Shown: positions 54,377 through 63,895 of the stretch, in pieces
Layout of the letters: every line of letters begins with the position of its first letter
Position numbering within the stretch: position 1 is the first letter of the stretch
Program-made: the position numbers and the translations under genes
DNA from: Mucilaginibacter straminoryzae
GTDB taxonomy: Bacteria > Bacteroidota > Bacteroidia > Sphingobacteriales > Sphingobacteriaceae
Direction of reading: 5' to 3'
DNA: 64,000 nt
Assembly: GCF_022953055.1 (NCBI RefSeq)
Contig: NZ_JALJEJ010000001.1
Location: forward strand, 558,001-622,000
The notes under the pieces: model-generated
What the model was told of the DNA's origin: nothing
The model's database searches: none
The model's input: the letters and a program-made list of their open reading frames with translations, nothing else

Positions 54377-56971
54377 TTATTTAATAGTGATTTTAACAGA
54401 TTTCAAATCTTTCGGATCAGAGCTGTTGCCGTAAAGCAGTTCATACTTTCCGGGCTGTACACTTAAACCACCGCCATCTTCATTATAAGTTTCGAAGCTT
54501 TTATAGGGGAGATCCACAACTAAGTTTTCTGTTTTGCCCGCGGGCAGCGGTACTCTTTTAAAGCTTCTTAATGTTTTGGAAGGGCCTGCTGTGTCACCCT
54601 CCTTTTTGATATAAATTTGGAGTACTTCCGTACCGTTAACCCTACCTGTGTTTGCAACAGGGATAGTTAAATGGACGCCCTGGTTTTGTGTGATAGTGCT
54701 TTGATCTAACCTTGCGGTACCGATGTTAAACTGTGTGTAGCTAAGGCCAAACCCAAACGGAAAAAGCGGTTTCTCGGTCATGTAGCGATAGGTTCGGCCC
54801 TTCATAGAATAGTCGCTAAAGTCTGGTAGTTGTTTCAGGCTGGTATAGAAGGTAACCGGTAATTTGCCGGAAGGGTTATAGTCGCCGAATAATACATCGG
54901 CAATAGCCTGCCCACCTGCCTGACCTGCATACCAGGTCTGTAAGATGGCTTCGCAATTTTCGCTTTCAGGCACCATTGCAATGGCAGATCCAGAGCAGTT
55001 TACGAAGATTACTTTCTTACCGGCTTTTCTCAGCGTATCTATGCAACGGCGCTGGATGGAAGGCAATTCGATATCGGTACGGTCGCCGCCTTTAAAACCG
55101 GGTAGCTGAACAGGCATTTCTTCGCCTTCCAGTCTTGGCGAAATACCACCGGCAAAGATCACCACATCCGCATCTTTTACCTTGTTTAATAAAGCACTAA
55201 ACGTTACCGGTATTTCTTTCCCGAAATTAAAGCCAAGGTTTGCCGCCCAGTTATTCAGTTGCTTGTAACGAAGTTCTATTTTATAGCTCTTGCCAGCCTC
55301 TACCGGCAGGTTGATCTTTGAAGGTAATGAGCGCCAGCTACCGTTTTTAAGCACCGATTTGCCATCTACAAAAAGCTCTGAGAAGCCTGTCGCTTCTAAT
55401 TTAAACACCACTTCCCCGCTGAAAGAGGGTTTATAAACGGTTTCGTATTTGGCGGAGAAAGCTTCGGTGTTAACGCCCTGCGCAAACTGGTGTGCGCCAA
55501 AGGTGGTCAACGCAATAGGACCGGTGATCTGGTCCGTTGCAACGGGTGTGCCTTCCATATTACGGTTATTCCAGTAGGTAGCCTTAACGCCGGTTTTGCC
55601 ATCGAAATTACTTTCTGCCACGCCGGTTTCGGTTAGTTTGTCTTCTGTCAGGTCGCAGCCTTTATCGTAGATCAACTGATTGGGGCTGAGTTTTGATCTG
55701 ATCCCTTCAAGGATATTGACGGTTTTTGCGGGTGTGCCATTATAGTTGCCCCACAGCATTTGTGAATCATCGGCATTGGGGCCGATAAGCGCTACTTTTT
55801 TTAACGACTTGCTCAACGGTAAAACATTGTTTCGGTTCTGCAGCAGCGTAATGGTTTCATGGGCCATATCCAGCGCCAGCTGCTGATGCGCCGGGGAGTT
55901 CACCACCGATAGTGGGATTTTTGCCCACGATACCAGCTTATCGTCGTCCATTTCGCCTAATTCAAAACGTTGGGTCATTAGGCGTACCACACTTTTATCA
56001 ATTTCTTTTTCTTTGATCAGCCCGCGCTTTACGGCATCAGGGATTTTATCGAAAGCGTAACCCACACATTCTACATCCGTTCCGGAAAGAACGGCTTTAG
56101 CGGCGGCATGGGTAGCATCGGAAGAAGAATGGTGCGAACGGTAAAAGTCTGTAATAGCACCGCAGTCAGAAACTACCAGGTACTTAAAGCCCCAGTCTTC
56201 GCGCAGTATTTGCCCTAATAAACGGGTACTGCCGCAGCAGGGTTCATCGTCCAGCCGTTGATAAGCACACATCACCTCGCGCACGTCTGCTTCCTGTACT
56301 AATGCCTTAAAGGCCGGGGTATAGGTTTCCCAAAGGTCGCGCGGGTTAACATCGTTCACATTCATTTCGTGGCGGCTCCATTCCGGCCCAGAGTGCACGG
56401 CATAGTGTTTTGCACAAGCCAGCAGCTTACGATATTTCGCGGTCGACGGCCCCTGTAATCCTTTTACTACCGAAATCCCCATCCGCGAAGTCAGATACGG
56501 GTCTTCGCCGTAGGTTTCCTGCCCGCGGCCCCAGCGCGGGTCGCGGAAAATATTCACGTTCGGCGTCCAGACAGAAAGATCATGGAAGCGCTGGCTTTCT
56601 CCTTTCTTACGGTAATCATTGTTTTTAGCGCGGGCTTCGTCTGAAACCGCATCAAATACTTTAAATACCATCTGGTCATCAAAAGAAGCCGCCATGCCTA
56701 TCGGTTCGGGGAACACGCTTACCGGCCCCTGGTTGGCGTAACCGTGCAGCGCTTCGCTCCACCAGTTAAACTTCTTGATGCCTAATCGCGGAACAGGGTC
56801 AGAAATATCTTTCATCAAGCCCACCTTTTCCTTTAATGTTAGCCTTTTTACCAGGTCTTTCGCCCTTGTTTCAGATGGCAGGTTGGGATTTTGATAGGGA
56901 AGCTTTTGAGCCGTAGCAGTCAAGCTGCACAGCAGTATCAACGAAGTGTAAAGGTTTATACGGAGTTTCAT
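54377..56971 (-). CDS. GH3 beta-xylosidase/beta-glucosidase with PA14 insertion
   Basis: 864 aa. Signal peptide about 1-22. GH3 N-terminal barrel (WWSEALHGYAN, RDPRWGRGQETYGEDPYL), KHYAVHSGPEWSRH, and nucleophile D269 in YLVVSDCGAI. A PA14 domain (about 455-600, EAFSAKYETVYKPSFSGEVVFKLEATG pattern) is inserted in the second domain, as in xylan 1,4-beta-xylosidases of Bacteroidota. C-terminal FnIII-like domain from about 785. Cleaves xylobiose and short xylo-oligosaccharides. 44 bp after the GH43 stop. Confidence 0.9.
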   Translation of the reverse strand: MKLRINLYTSLILLCSLTATAQKLPYQNPNLPSETRAKDLVKRLTLKEKVGLMKDISDPVPRLGIKKFNWWSEALHGYANQGPVSVFPEPIGMAASFDDQMVFKVFDAVSDEARAKNNDYRKKGESQRFHDLSVWTPNVNIFRDPRWGRGQETYGEDPYLTSRMGISVVKGLQGPSTAKYRKLLACAKHYAVHSGPEWSRHEMNVNDVNPRDLWETYTPAFKALVQEADVREVMCAYQRLDDEPCCGSTRLLGQILREDWGFKYLVVSDCGAITDFYRSHHSSSDATHAAAKAVLSGTDVECVGYAFDKIPDAVKRGLIKEKEIDKSVVRLMTQRFELGEMDDDKLVSWAKIPLSVVNSPAHQQLALDMAHETITLLQNRNNVLPLSKSLKKVALIGPNADDSQMLWGNYNGTPAKTVNILEGIRSKLSPNQLIYDKGCDLTEDKLTETGVAESNFDGKTGVKATYWNNRNMEGTPVATDQITGPIALTTFGAHQFAQGVNTEAFSAKYETVYKPSFSGEVVFKLEATGFSELFVDGKSVLKNGSWRSLPSKINLPVEAGKSYKIELRYKQLNNWAANLGFNFGKEIPVTFSALLNKVKDADVVIFAGGISPRLEGEEMPVQLPGFKGGDRTDIELPSIQRRCIDTLRKAGKKVIFVNCSGSAIAMVPESENCEAILQTWYAGQAGGQAIADVLFGDYNPSGKLPVTFYTSLKQLPDFSDYSMKGRTYRYMTEKPLFPFGFGLSYTQFNIGTARLDQSTITQNQGVHLTIPVANTGRVNGTEVLQIYIKKEGDTAGPSKTLRSFKRVPLPAGKTENLVVDLPYKSFETYNEDGGGLSVQPGKYELLYGNSSDPKDLKSVKITIK

Positions 56972-57015
56972 GGGATTTATAATTGGTTAAAAAGATAGGT
57001 TGTTGATGCGGTTTC

Positions 57016-58362
57016 TTATTCGAATTTAATCCAGTCTATCGCGACCGGTCCTTCGCCTTTTAGCACCAGGAATAGATCATGTGTGCCTTTTAATCTGGCG
57101 TTCAGTTTTGCGGCGGTGATCTGCCAGTCAGTGTCCTCTTTCAATTCTATGGTAGCTAAAGGTGCACCACCCATTTTATCAGCGTAGAGTTCTACAATTG
57201 CCTGGTTTTTCTGGTTCGAGGATACTTTCAAGGTGTTGAATTTTCCTTTGCCAAAGTCAACCTTATTATACCTCACCCATGCTCCAGGATTACTAAGCAT
57301 TACTTTCCAGCCCTTCATGGTATGGGCGGTATCGATAAAATCAACAGAAACGCCGCTTTGGCTGATTGCGCTGTACCGGTCTACCTGGATTTCTTTTCCT
57401 GCCGGGGTGATACCAATACCGCGAAGTGTCGGGATTACTTTTTGAATGGTGCCATCGCTATTGAAAAACAAGCTGTCTGCACGGATGGATCTGCTTTTGT
57501 CGAATTTGGGCGAAAGCTGGTCGTCATGGTAAAATAAATACCATTGGTTACGGAATTTAATAATAGACTGGTGATTGGTCCAGCAGCCGGACGGCGATTC
57601 GTCCATGATGACGCCCGTAAACTTAAACGGCCCGAGTGGACTGTTTGAGGTGGCGTATTCCAGCCGCTCTGTCTTGTTTGCTGCGTGGGGATAGGTGAGA
57701 TAATAGGTGCCGTTGCGTTCGAAAAGGTAGGGTCCTTCTTTTAATCCTTTTTCTGGTAGTTCTTTTAGGATCTGCGGTTCGGATGCAAGTTCCAGCATAT
57801 TCTCTTTCAGCTTTGCGCCGTAAATATTTCCCTGCGCCCAATAAAGGTAGGCCTGCCCGTCTTTGTCGATAAATACGTTGGGGTCTATACCGTGAACGCC
57901 TGCAATAGGCTTTGTTTGGGGAATGAACGGACCATATGGTTTATCTGCCACGGCCACACCGATGGAAAATCCGCGGTTACCTTCGCTGGCTTTTGCCGTA
58001 GCGGGGAAATAGAAATAATACTTGCCTTTGCGGTAAATACAATCTGGTGCCCACATACTGTATGCAGTACTATCAGCCCATGGAACGGTAGTCTGGCTGA
58101 CAATTGCGCCTTGATCTTTCCATTCCGTCAGGTTGGCCGACGAAAATACGTGGTAATCTTCCATGCAGAACCAACCTACCCTACCATGCCCCGGCCTGGC
58201 TAAAATGTCATGGGATGGATAGATGTACACACTGTCGCCAAAAACGCGTGCAGACGGATCTGCCGTAAATTGGTTAGTGATAAGCGGATTCTGTGCCTTC
58301 ACCGATAAGGTAAAAAGGCAGCTGATGGCGCAAAATAGCGTGCTGGATTTAGGAAATTTCAT
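57016..58362 (-). CDS. GH43 arabinofuranosidase with C-terminal CBM6-like domain
   Basis: 448 aa. Signal peptide about 1-23. Propeller catalytic residues: D35 (TADPSARVFGDSVYIYPSHD), D160 (GIDPNVFIDKDGQAYLYW) and E209 (KEGPYLF). C-terminal beta-sandwich about 315-448 (ATIELKEDTDWQITAAKLNA). Related to, but clearly different from, the GH43 at 52966. First gene of its operon. Confidence 0.87.
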   Translation of the reverse strand: MKFPKSSTLFCAISCLFTLSVKAQNPLITNQFTADPSARVFGDSVYIYPSHDILARPGHGRVGWFCMEDYHVFSSANLTEWKDQGAIVSQTTVPWADSTAYSMWAPDCIYRKGKYYFYFPATAKASEGNRGFSIGVAVADKPYGPFIPQTKPIAGVHGIDPNVFIDKDGQAYLYWAQGNIYGAKLKENMLELASEPQILKELPEKGLKEGPYLFERNGTYYLTYPHAANKTERLEYATSNSPLGPFKFTGVIMDESPSGCWTNHQSIIKFRNQWYLFYHDDQLSPKFDKSRSIRADSLFFNSDGTIQKVIPTLRGIGITPAGKEIQVDRYSAISQSGVSVDFIDTAHTMKGWKVMLSNPGAWVRYNKVDFGKGKFNTLKVSSNQKNQAIVELYADKMGGAPLATIELKEDTDWQITAAKLNARLKGTHDLFLVLKGEGPVAIDWIKFE

Positions 58363-58558
58363 ATGCGATTGCGGCAGTACACGGTCTGGTTATTCCCGGT
58401 ACTTTTCGTTCCCTAATTTCACCTACGCCGTTTATTCTAAGGTGTAATTTTTGACAAAAACACACCACATATGTTTACGCCAACGCGCAATTACTAAGGT
58501 TTGGACAGCAGAAGCATAAACGGTGGTATTTTAGCGCTTTCGATTATTACCTAAAGTA

Positions 58559-58864
58559 TTAAACTGCAACTGCTCGTTGCCTGGCAACCAACTGGAAGAA
58601 AATAGCCGGTAAAAGGAGGATACCTTTTTCACCGTTATCAGTTTCTACCGTATGCACATATTTATACTGCAGAAATAATCGGTCATAAATCTGGTCTACC
58701 AGTTTAATAGTAGTAGCAAAAGGTTTTGTTTCTATCTCAGTTTGAAGCGACCGGAGGTTTTTACCCTTGGTTAGTGCGAAGTCTGAAGTATAGCCCGCCT
58801 GGTGTAGTTGGGTAACCCTTTTGGTGAGCAGGCTGTTGATCTTTGGTTTTAATGTTTTTGTCAT
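58559..58864 (-). CDS. Unknown small protein
   Basis: 101 aa, soluble, no signal peptide. KRVTQLHQAGYTSDFALTKGKNLRSLQ and a C-terminal Ala/Val-rich end. I recall similar small proteins in Sphingobacteriaceae genomes but no function. Lies alone between the GH43 and cupin genes. Confidence 0.55.
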   Translation of the reverse strand: MTKTLKPKINSLLTKRVTQLHQAGYTSDFALTKGKNLRSLQTEIETKPFATTIKLVDQIYDRLFLQYKYVHTVETDNGEKGILLLPAIFFQLVARQRAVAV

Positions 58865-59025
58865 GATACTGGTTTTGTAGGATCATACCAAAATCAACGC
58901 CATTTAAGTTAATGATTGTATATCAGTTACTTGTAATAATTAAGTTATATCCGTTCTGACGATATTTCGAAGATTCACGATTCATAATAGAAGGTGACGG
59001 AATAAAGAGTGGAACAGATTGACCA

Positions 59026-59382
59026 TCAGGCTAATGTAATGAATAAGGAGTTTCGTACGGCTTGTTTAACGTTCCGGCTCCGATGCCCTTTACCGGTGAT
59101 ATCTTCCATCAACAATATTTCGCCGGCTTCAAACGTGCGGGTTTCCCCGTCAGAGGTTTGAATTTCTACCGCGCCATCCAGCAAAACAACAAACTGGCGG
59201 GCGGGAGCAGTGTGCAGATCATCGTAAGTAGCCATCACTTTTCTAAAGGTTAATTCCTTCACCGGCACCTTCTCTGACAGATAGCCGAGCGGGCCGTTTT
59301 CCGGAAGCTGATATTGGTGATCTTCAAAATGGCTTTCGCCCTGCTCGTCGGCAAATACCCGCGTTACTTTAAAGTATTCCAT
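59026..59382 (-). CDS. Small cupin-domain protein
   Basis: 118 aa. A single cupin barrel: TAPARQFVVLLDGAVEIQTSDGETRTFEAGEILLMEDITGKGHRSR (key parts: QFVVLLDGAVEIQ, FEAGEILLMEDI, GKGHRSR). Only one histidine of the metal set is obvious (GKGH), so it may be a non-catalytic cupin. Cytosolic. Role unknown; not part of the xylan enzymes. Confidence 0.75.
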   Translation of the reverse strand: MEYFKVTRVFADEQGESHFEDHQYQLPENGPLGYLSEKVPVKELTFRKVMATYDDLHTAPARQFVVLLDGAVEIQTSDGETRTFEAGEILLMEDITGKGHRSRNVKQAVRNSLFITLA

Positions 59383-59439
59383 GTTTTAAAACTAAGGAAA
59401 ATCTGTAACTAGCCCTGACTATTTATGTGGCAAGGAATC

Positions 59440-59802
59440 TTACTTATTTTTCAGTTCCTCTTCTATCCGCAAACTTTCCTTGTGAACGGCGTTCATCAGT
59501 TCCGTCACAAAATCGGCCGATAAGCCCTGCTTTGCACCTGCTTCGATATTCTTATTCAGTACCTGCTGAAAGCGGGCTGGCTGCAAGGGTGGAATATTGT
59601 TCTTTGATTTGTAAATGCCAATTTCGCGTACTACACGCTCGCGTTCGCCCAGTAATTCAATCAGCTTTTTATCAAGCGAATCAATTTTCTTGCGGTTTAC
59701 CTCCAGGGTTTGGTCGGCCTTTACAGGTGTAGTTTGAGCTTTCAGTATGCTTACCGAACATAGTAAAAAGGCGAATGCTAGGCAGCAGATAGTATATTTC
59801 AT
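59440..59802 (-). CDS. Exported chorismate mutase (AroQ type)
   Basis: 120 aa. Signal peptide about 1-22, followed by the AroQ helix set: NRKKIDSLDKKLIELLGERERVVREIGIYKSKN, PPLQPARFQQVL, LSADFVTELMNAVHKES. Equivalents of Arg11, Lys39, Arg51 and Ser84 of the E. coli enzyme appear present; Gln88 is replaced by Glu, as in some relatives. It would convert chorismate to prephenate outside the cytoplasm, as *AroQ proteins do. No shikimate-pathway genes are near; its purpose here is unclear. Confidence 0.78.
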   Translation of the reverse strand: MKYTICCLAFAFLLCSVSILKAQTTPVKADQTLEVNRKKIDSLDKKLIELLGERERVVREIGIYKSKNNIPPLQPARFQQVLNKNIEAGAKQGLSADFVTELMNAVHKESLRIEEELKNK

Positions 59803-60099
59803 AAAACAGGATTAAGTGAATAATGCGTAGAACTATACTATAAGCTGATAGTTTAATTTTTAAAATATCCGTTAATGGCAAATATAGTGTGGTCGGCTTA
59901 GACGGGCGATCATTTCAGTTTTAAGTTTTTGTTAACAAGCTCGGACAACCAACAACAAACAAGTTTGATCCCGAATTTCAATCGATTGCAAAATATCGTC
60001 ACAAATCAATTACTTACCTGCAAGTTTCGAAACTTTATCGTAACATTACTTTACCAATATCTTCCTCATAAATCGTTAAAAACTTTACTACCTTAAATT
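59803..60099. promoter_or_regulatory. Divergent upstream region with a 14-bp palindrome
   Basis: Between the chorismate mutase (minus) and GH10 (plus) genes. AAGTTTCGAAACTT at 60022-60035 is a perfect palindrome with a central CG, the shape of a LacI-family operator, about 65 bp upstream of the xylanase ATG. No LacI-type gene occurs in the window. Confidence 0.5.
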
Positions 60100-61320
60100 A
60101 TGATCCACCAGAAACTAAAATCTTCTTTACTGCAATCGATTGCTGTTGTTTTATTGATTGTCTTTTGCGGATTCACTTTGAAACACCCTTCTCCAATGGA
60201 GAAATTACCCCACGCGAAGCATAGTGCTGGTAAGGTAAAAGGGTTGAAGGATTATTATAAAAAATACTTTCCTATCGGTGTGGCGGTAAATATGGCTGCA
60301 CTACACGGTCCGGATTCAGCGCTCATCGTGCAAGAGTTTAACAGTGTAACACCCGAGAACGACATGAAGATGGGGCCAATTCACCCTGAAGAAAACCGGT
60401 ACAACTGGAAAAATGCGGACGAGATTGTCAGCTTCGCCGAACAACATCATATTAAAGTGCGTGGTCACAATTTGCTGTGGCATGCCCAGGCGCCTGCCTG
60501 GATGTTTAAAGACAGCGCTGGGAATCAGGTAAGTAAAGAAGTTTTGCTGCAACGGCTGCACGATCATATCCAAACCGTAGTGAAGCATTATAAAGGGAAG
60601 ATCTATGCCTGGGATGTAGTGAACGAGGCCATAGATGATGATAGTACGAAGTTTTTACGCAATTCGATGTGGTATAAGATCTGCGGAGAAGACTTTATCC
60701 CGAAGGCCTTTGAGTACGCCCACGAGGCCGACCCATCTGCCAAGTTGTTTTACAACGATTATAACAGCGAGCACCCGGGAAAGCGGGAACGTATTTATAA
60801 ACTACTTAAGCAACTGGTAGATGCACATGTGCCGATTGATGGTGTAGGCTTGCAGGCGCACTGGAAATTGAATGATCCTTCACCGGAATTACTGCGCAAA
60901 GCGTTGGATGAATATTCGTCGCTTGGATTGAAAATTCAAATCACCGAACTGGATATTACCGTCAGGGCGCCGATTCCCTGGCCAAGAAGAAACCCTAACG
61001 CGGTACAAACTCAACCGGCTGCAATGCCTGCACCGGTAGCTGTACCTGATTCTGGTTATACCGCAACTATGGAGCAGAAACAGGTAGCCCAATACAAAAT
61101 GGTGTTCGATATCTTCAGGGAATATAAAAAGGTAATCACCGGCGTAACGTTCTGGAACGTGTCTGACCGCTATAGTTGGCTGGATGCCCGTGGCGGCGGT
61201 CTTGCCGGCGGTGCGGCAGCTACACAAGCCGTAGGGCGAACCGTACGAAAAGCCTATCCGCTGCTTTTTGACGAAAACAGGCAACGTAAAAAGGCCTATT
61301 ATGCCGTTGTGGATTTTTAA
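60100..61320 (+). CDS. GH10 endo-1,4-beta-xylanase
   Basis: 406 aa. N-terminal hydrophobic export segment about 12-27. TIM barrel with FPIGVAVN, SVTPENDMKMG, VRGHNLLWHAQAPAW, WDVVNEAIDD (acid/base E176), FYNDYNSE, GVGLQAHW, QITELDI (nucleophile E283) and GVTFWNVSDRYSWL. A Pro/Ala-rich loop (about 289-325, PIPWPRRNPNAVQTQPAAMP) between the nucleophile strand and the last barrel helix is longer than usual. Cleaves internal xylan linkages, feeding GH67/GH43/GH3. Confidence 0.95.
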   Translation: MIHQKLKSSLLQSIAVVLLIVFCGFTLKHPSPMEKLPHAKHSAGKVKGLKDYYKKYFPIGVAVNMAALHGPDSALIVQEFNSVTPENDMKMGPIHPEENRYNWKNADEIVSFAEQHHIKVRGHNLLWHAQAPAWMFKDSAGNQVSKEVLLQRLHDHIQTVVKHYKGKIYAWDVVNEAIDDDSTKFLRNSMWYKICGEDFIPKAFEYAHEADPSAKLFYNDYNSEHPGKRERIYKLLKQLVDAHVPIDGVGLQAHWKLNDPSPELLRKALDEYSSLGLKIQITELDITVRAPIPWPRRNPNAVQTQPAAMPAPVAVPDSGYTATMEQKQVAQYKMVFDIFREYKKVITGVTFWNVSDRYSWLDARGGGLAGGAAATQAVGRTVRKAYPLLFDENRQRKKAYYAVVDF

Positions 61321-61446
61321 CCGCCACTACTGATATTTTAGTGGCAAATAGTTGGAGGTATAAATCCGGTAAATTATATTTTTACAGGTGATATTCCTAC
61401 AGCTACATCGTTGATTTACACTTTTAAGTTCAAATAATTGAAAATA

Positions 61447-63495
61447 ATGATCAAGCCTTTGTTTTTTAAAAAGCTCGGCATCTTGTCGGCGATATTGCTA
61501 TGCTCCAATTTATCTCAAGCAGGTAAGATTTATAACGACGTGGTATGGCTGGACCAGCTCGATTTGAGTGCCGCTACCCAGGGCTATGGTGTGCCTAATA
61601 AGAATAAAACTGTCGATGGGAGGACCATGACGATCGCCGGGAAGGCTTACGAGCGTGGCTTCGGTACACATGCGGAAAGTTCGCTGTTAATTCAGCTGAA
61701 CGGAAAAGCGACGAGTTTTAGTGCTCAGGTGGGTATTGATGACGAGATAAAAGGGCACGAGCCTGCCGTAGAATTCCTGGTTTATGCAGATGGTAAAGTG
61801 ATCTGGGCAAGTGGTGTAATGCACCTTGGCGATCCTGCCAAACCGTGCGCTGTTTCGCTTTCTGGTGTTAAAAAGCTTGAATTGGTGGTAACAGATGGCG
61901 GCAATGGAAATTATTACGACCATGCAGATTGGGCAGATGCCAAATTCGAGGCAGATGGCGTTAGCACGTTTCAAACCATCAATCCGATAGCTGTAACCCC
62001 TTATATTCTTACCCCCGTTGCGCCCGAAACACCAAGAATTAACGGAGCGAGTGTGTTTGGTGTGCGTCCGGGTTCTCCGTTTATGTACCGCGTACCTGCA
62101 ACAGGCAAACGCCCTATGAGATTTGCTGTACAGGGACTGCCCGCCGGGCTGACCATTAACCCGCAAACGGGTTTAATTACCGGTAAATTGACCAGGAAGG
62201 GAGATTTTAAAGTTCAGCTGATGGCTACGAACAGCAAAGGGAAAGCTTCTAAAACCTTTCATATTATTTGCGGTGACCGCATCGCTTTAACACCGCCGAT
62301 GGGATGGAATAGCTGGAATTGCTTTGCCGACCAGGTATCGGCAGATAAAGTAAAACGTGCCGCGCAGGCGATGGTAAAAAGCGGCCTGATCGATCACGGC
62401 TGGACCTATATCAACATCGATGATTTCTGGCAGAACCACCGCGATCCGAAAGATCTGGCGTTGCATGGCAAATTTAGGAATGATGCGGGATACATTCAGC
62501 CGAATGGGCGTTTCCCGGATATGAAAGGGTTAGCGGATGATATTCACCAAATGGGATTAAAAGCAGGTTTGTATTCCAGCCCTGGCCCCTGGACCTGCGG
62601 CGGCTGCGCCGGAAGCTTTGGTTACGAAAAGCAGGATGCTGAAAGTTATGCAAAATGGGGTTTTGACTATCTGAAATACGATTGGTGTAGCTATGGCGGC
62701 GTAATTAATGGAATGGCCGATAACGACCCGAATAAAGTGCCGTCGCTATCTTACAAAGGTGGTAATGACCTGGAAACAGCCATTAAACCTTACAGGTTAA
62801 TGAGCGATTACCTGCGTAGCCAGCAACGCGATATCGTTTTTAGTCTTTGCCAGTATGGAATGTCGGACGTATGGAAATGGGGCGGTTCTATTGGTGGTAC
62901 ATCTTGGCGTACGACCAATGATATTACCGATACCTGGGCCAGTGTAAAAGGTATTGCCCTGGTGCAGGATAAAGCAGCAGGCTATAGCAAACCTGGTAAC
63001 TGGAATGATCCGGATATGCTGGTATTAGGCGTAGTGGGCTGGGGTAATCCACACCCGACAAAGTTGAGACCTGACGAGCAATACCTGCACTTTAGCCTTT
63101 GGTGTATGTTCTCTGCACCGCTGCTCATCGGTTGTGATATGGAAAAGCTCGACGATTTTACGCTTAGTTTGCTTACTAATGATGAGGTGATTGCGCTTGA
63201 CCAGGACGCTTTGGGCAAGCAGGCCACTTGTGTTCAAACCATTGGTGATTTACGTATCTATGTAAAAGAGCTGGAAGACGGCAGCCGGGCGGTGGGATTT
63301 TGCAACTTCGGGCTGGAAAAGGCAGCGTTAAACTATAACGACTTTAAAAAACTGGGCATCGCAGGCAACCAAAAGGTTCGCGATCTCTGGCGGCAGAAAA
63401 CATTGGCAACCATCAACACGCAATCAGATAAAATAGCGGTTAATGTTCCTGCACATGGCGTATTATTGTATAAGTTTACCCCAGTGAAGAAATAA
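61447..63495 (+). CDS. GH27 alpha-galactosidase with N-terminal NPCBM domain
   Basis: 682 aa from the ATG at 61447 (a TTG at 61438 is in frame but less likely). Signal peptide about 1-25. NPCBM domain about 28-170 (GFGTHAESSLLIQLNG, DDEIKGHEPAVEFLVY), a putative Ig-type domain (about 190-275, FAVQGLPAGLTINPQTGLITG), then the GH27 barrel: TPPMGWNSWNCF, YINIDDFWQ, YLKYDWCSYGG (nucleophile D412) and RTTNDITDTW (acid/base D492). C-terminal beta domain follows. Removes terminal alpha-galactose from xylan side chains or galactomannan. A Thr/Pro-rich linker joins the first domains. 126 bp after GH10. Confidence 0.92.
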   Translation: MIKPLFFKKLGILSAILLCSNLSQAGKIYNDVVWLDQLDLSAATQGYGVPNKNKTVDGRTMTIAGKAYERGFGTHAESSLLIQLNGKATSFSAQVGIDDEIKGHEPAVEFLVYADGKVIWASGVMHLGDPAKPCAVSLSGVKKLELVVTDGGNGNYYDHADWADAKFEADGVSTFQTINPIAVTPYILTPVAPETPRINGASVFGVRPGSPFMYRVPATGKRPMRFAVQGLPAGLTINPQTGLITGKLTRKGDFKVQLMATNSKGKASKTFHIICGDRIALTPPMGWNSWNCFADQVSADKVKRAAQAMVKSGLIDHGWTYINIDDFWQNHRDPKDLALHGKFRNDAGYIQPNGRFPDMKGLADDIHQMGLKAGLYSSPGPWTCGGCAGSFGYEKQDAESYAKWGFDYLKYDWCSYGGVINGMADNDPNKVPSLSYKGGNDLETAIKPYRLMSDYLRSQQRDIVFSLCQYGMSDVWKWGGSIGGTSWRTTNDITDTWASVKGIALVQDKAAGYSKPGNWNDPDMLVLGVVGWGNPHPTKLRPDEQYLHFSLWCMFSAPLLIGCDMEKLDDFTLSLLTNDEVIALDQDALGKQATCVQTIGDLRIYVKELEDGSRAVGFCNFGLEKAALNYNDFKKLGIAGNQKVRDLWRQKTLATINTQSDKIAVNVPAHGVLLYKFTPVKK

Positions 63496-63564
63496 TTATC
63501 GTTTCAAAACCTGCAACAGCTGCGGCTGCGTTTGCGCAGCGATCAAAAATGGTATTACAAAAGA

Positions 63565-63591
63565 TCCTCCCCTAAAAGCGGAGGGTTTTTT
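63565..63591 (+). terminator. Terminator after GH27
   Basis: CCTCC (63566-63570) pairs with GGAGG (63580-63584), followed by GGTTTTTTG. Confidence 0.7.
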
Positions 63592-63844
63592 GTTAATCAC
63601 CCATTCAGCATCAACTGTTAGCCATTATAAAAACGCACTCGTTGCATTATAATGTAGCGGATGTAGCTTTGTGCTTATTCATCTACCTTTTTCTATTGCA
63701 ATTGATTAATCTTGCCTTCTCAAAGGATACTATTGAATCGCCATTAATGTGCTAAGTGCCTTTGATAATAGAAAGGTGCTTTTTGACCTTTATTTTCTAT
63801 TTACCTGTCAGCGTGAATAAACAGCAGTACATTATATAAAAGAA

Positions 63845-63868
63845 AAGGCTGCCCGCGTGGGCAGCCTT
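63845..63868 (-). terminator. Terminator of the SusD gene at the right edge
   Basis: AAGGCTGCCC (63845-63854) pairs with GGGCAGCCTT (63859-63868); on the minus strand it is followed by TTCTTTTATAT, about 28 nt beyond the SusD stop. Confidence 0.8.
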
Positions 63869-63895
63869 AGTAAAACCAATTATGAATGTACTAAA

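Larger units (their letters stand above)
63496..63895. other. Intergenic region with two terminators
   Basis: No gene found. It contains the terminator of the GH27 gene (63565-63591) and, on the other strand, that of the SusD gene at the window end (63845-63868). Confidence 0.6.

Noticed and set aside
61687..62166. 159-codon minus-strand frame inside the GH27 gene (and similar long antisense frames in GH3, GH43 and TonB genes)
   Set aside because: They are antisense shadows of strongly supported enzymes, with no promoter or ribosome site.
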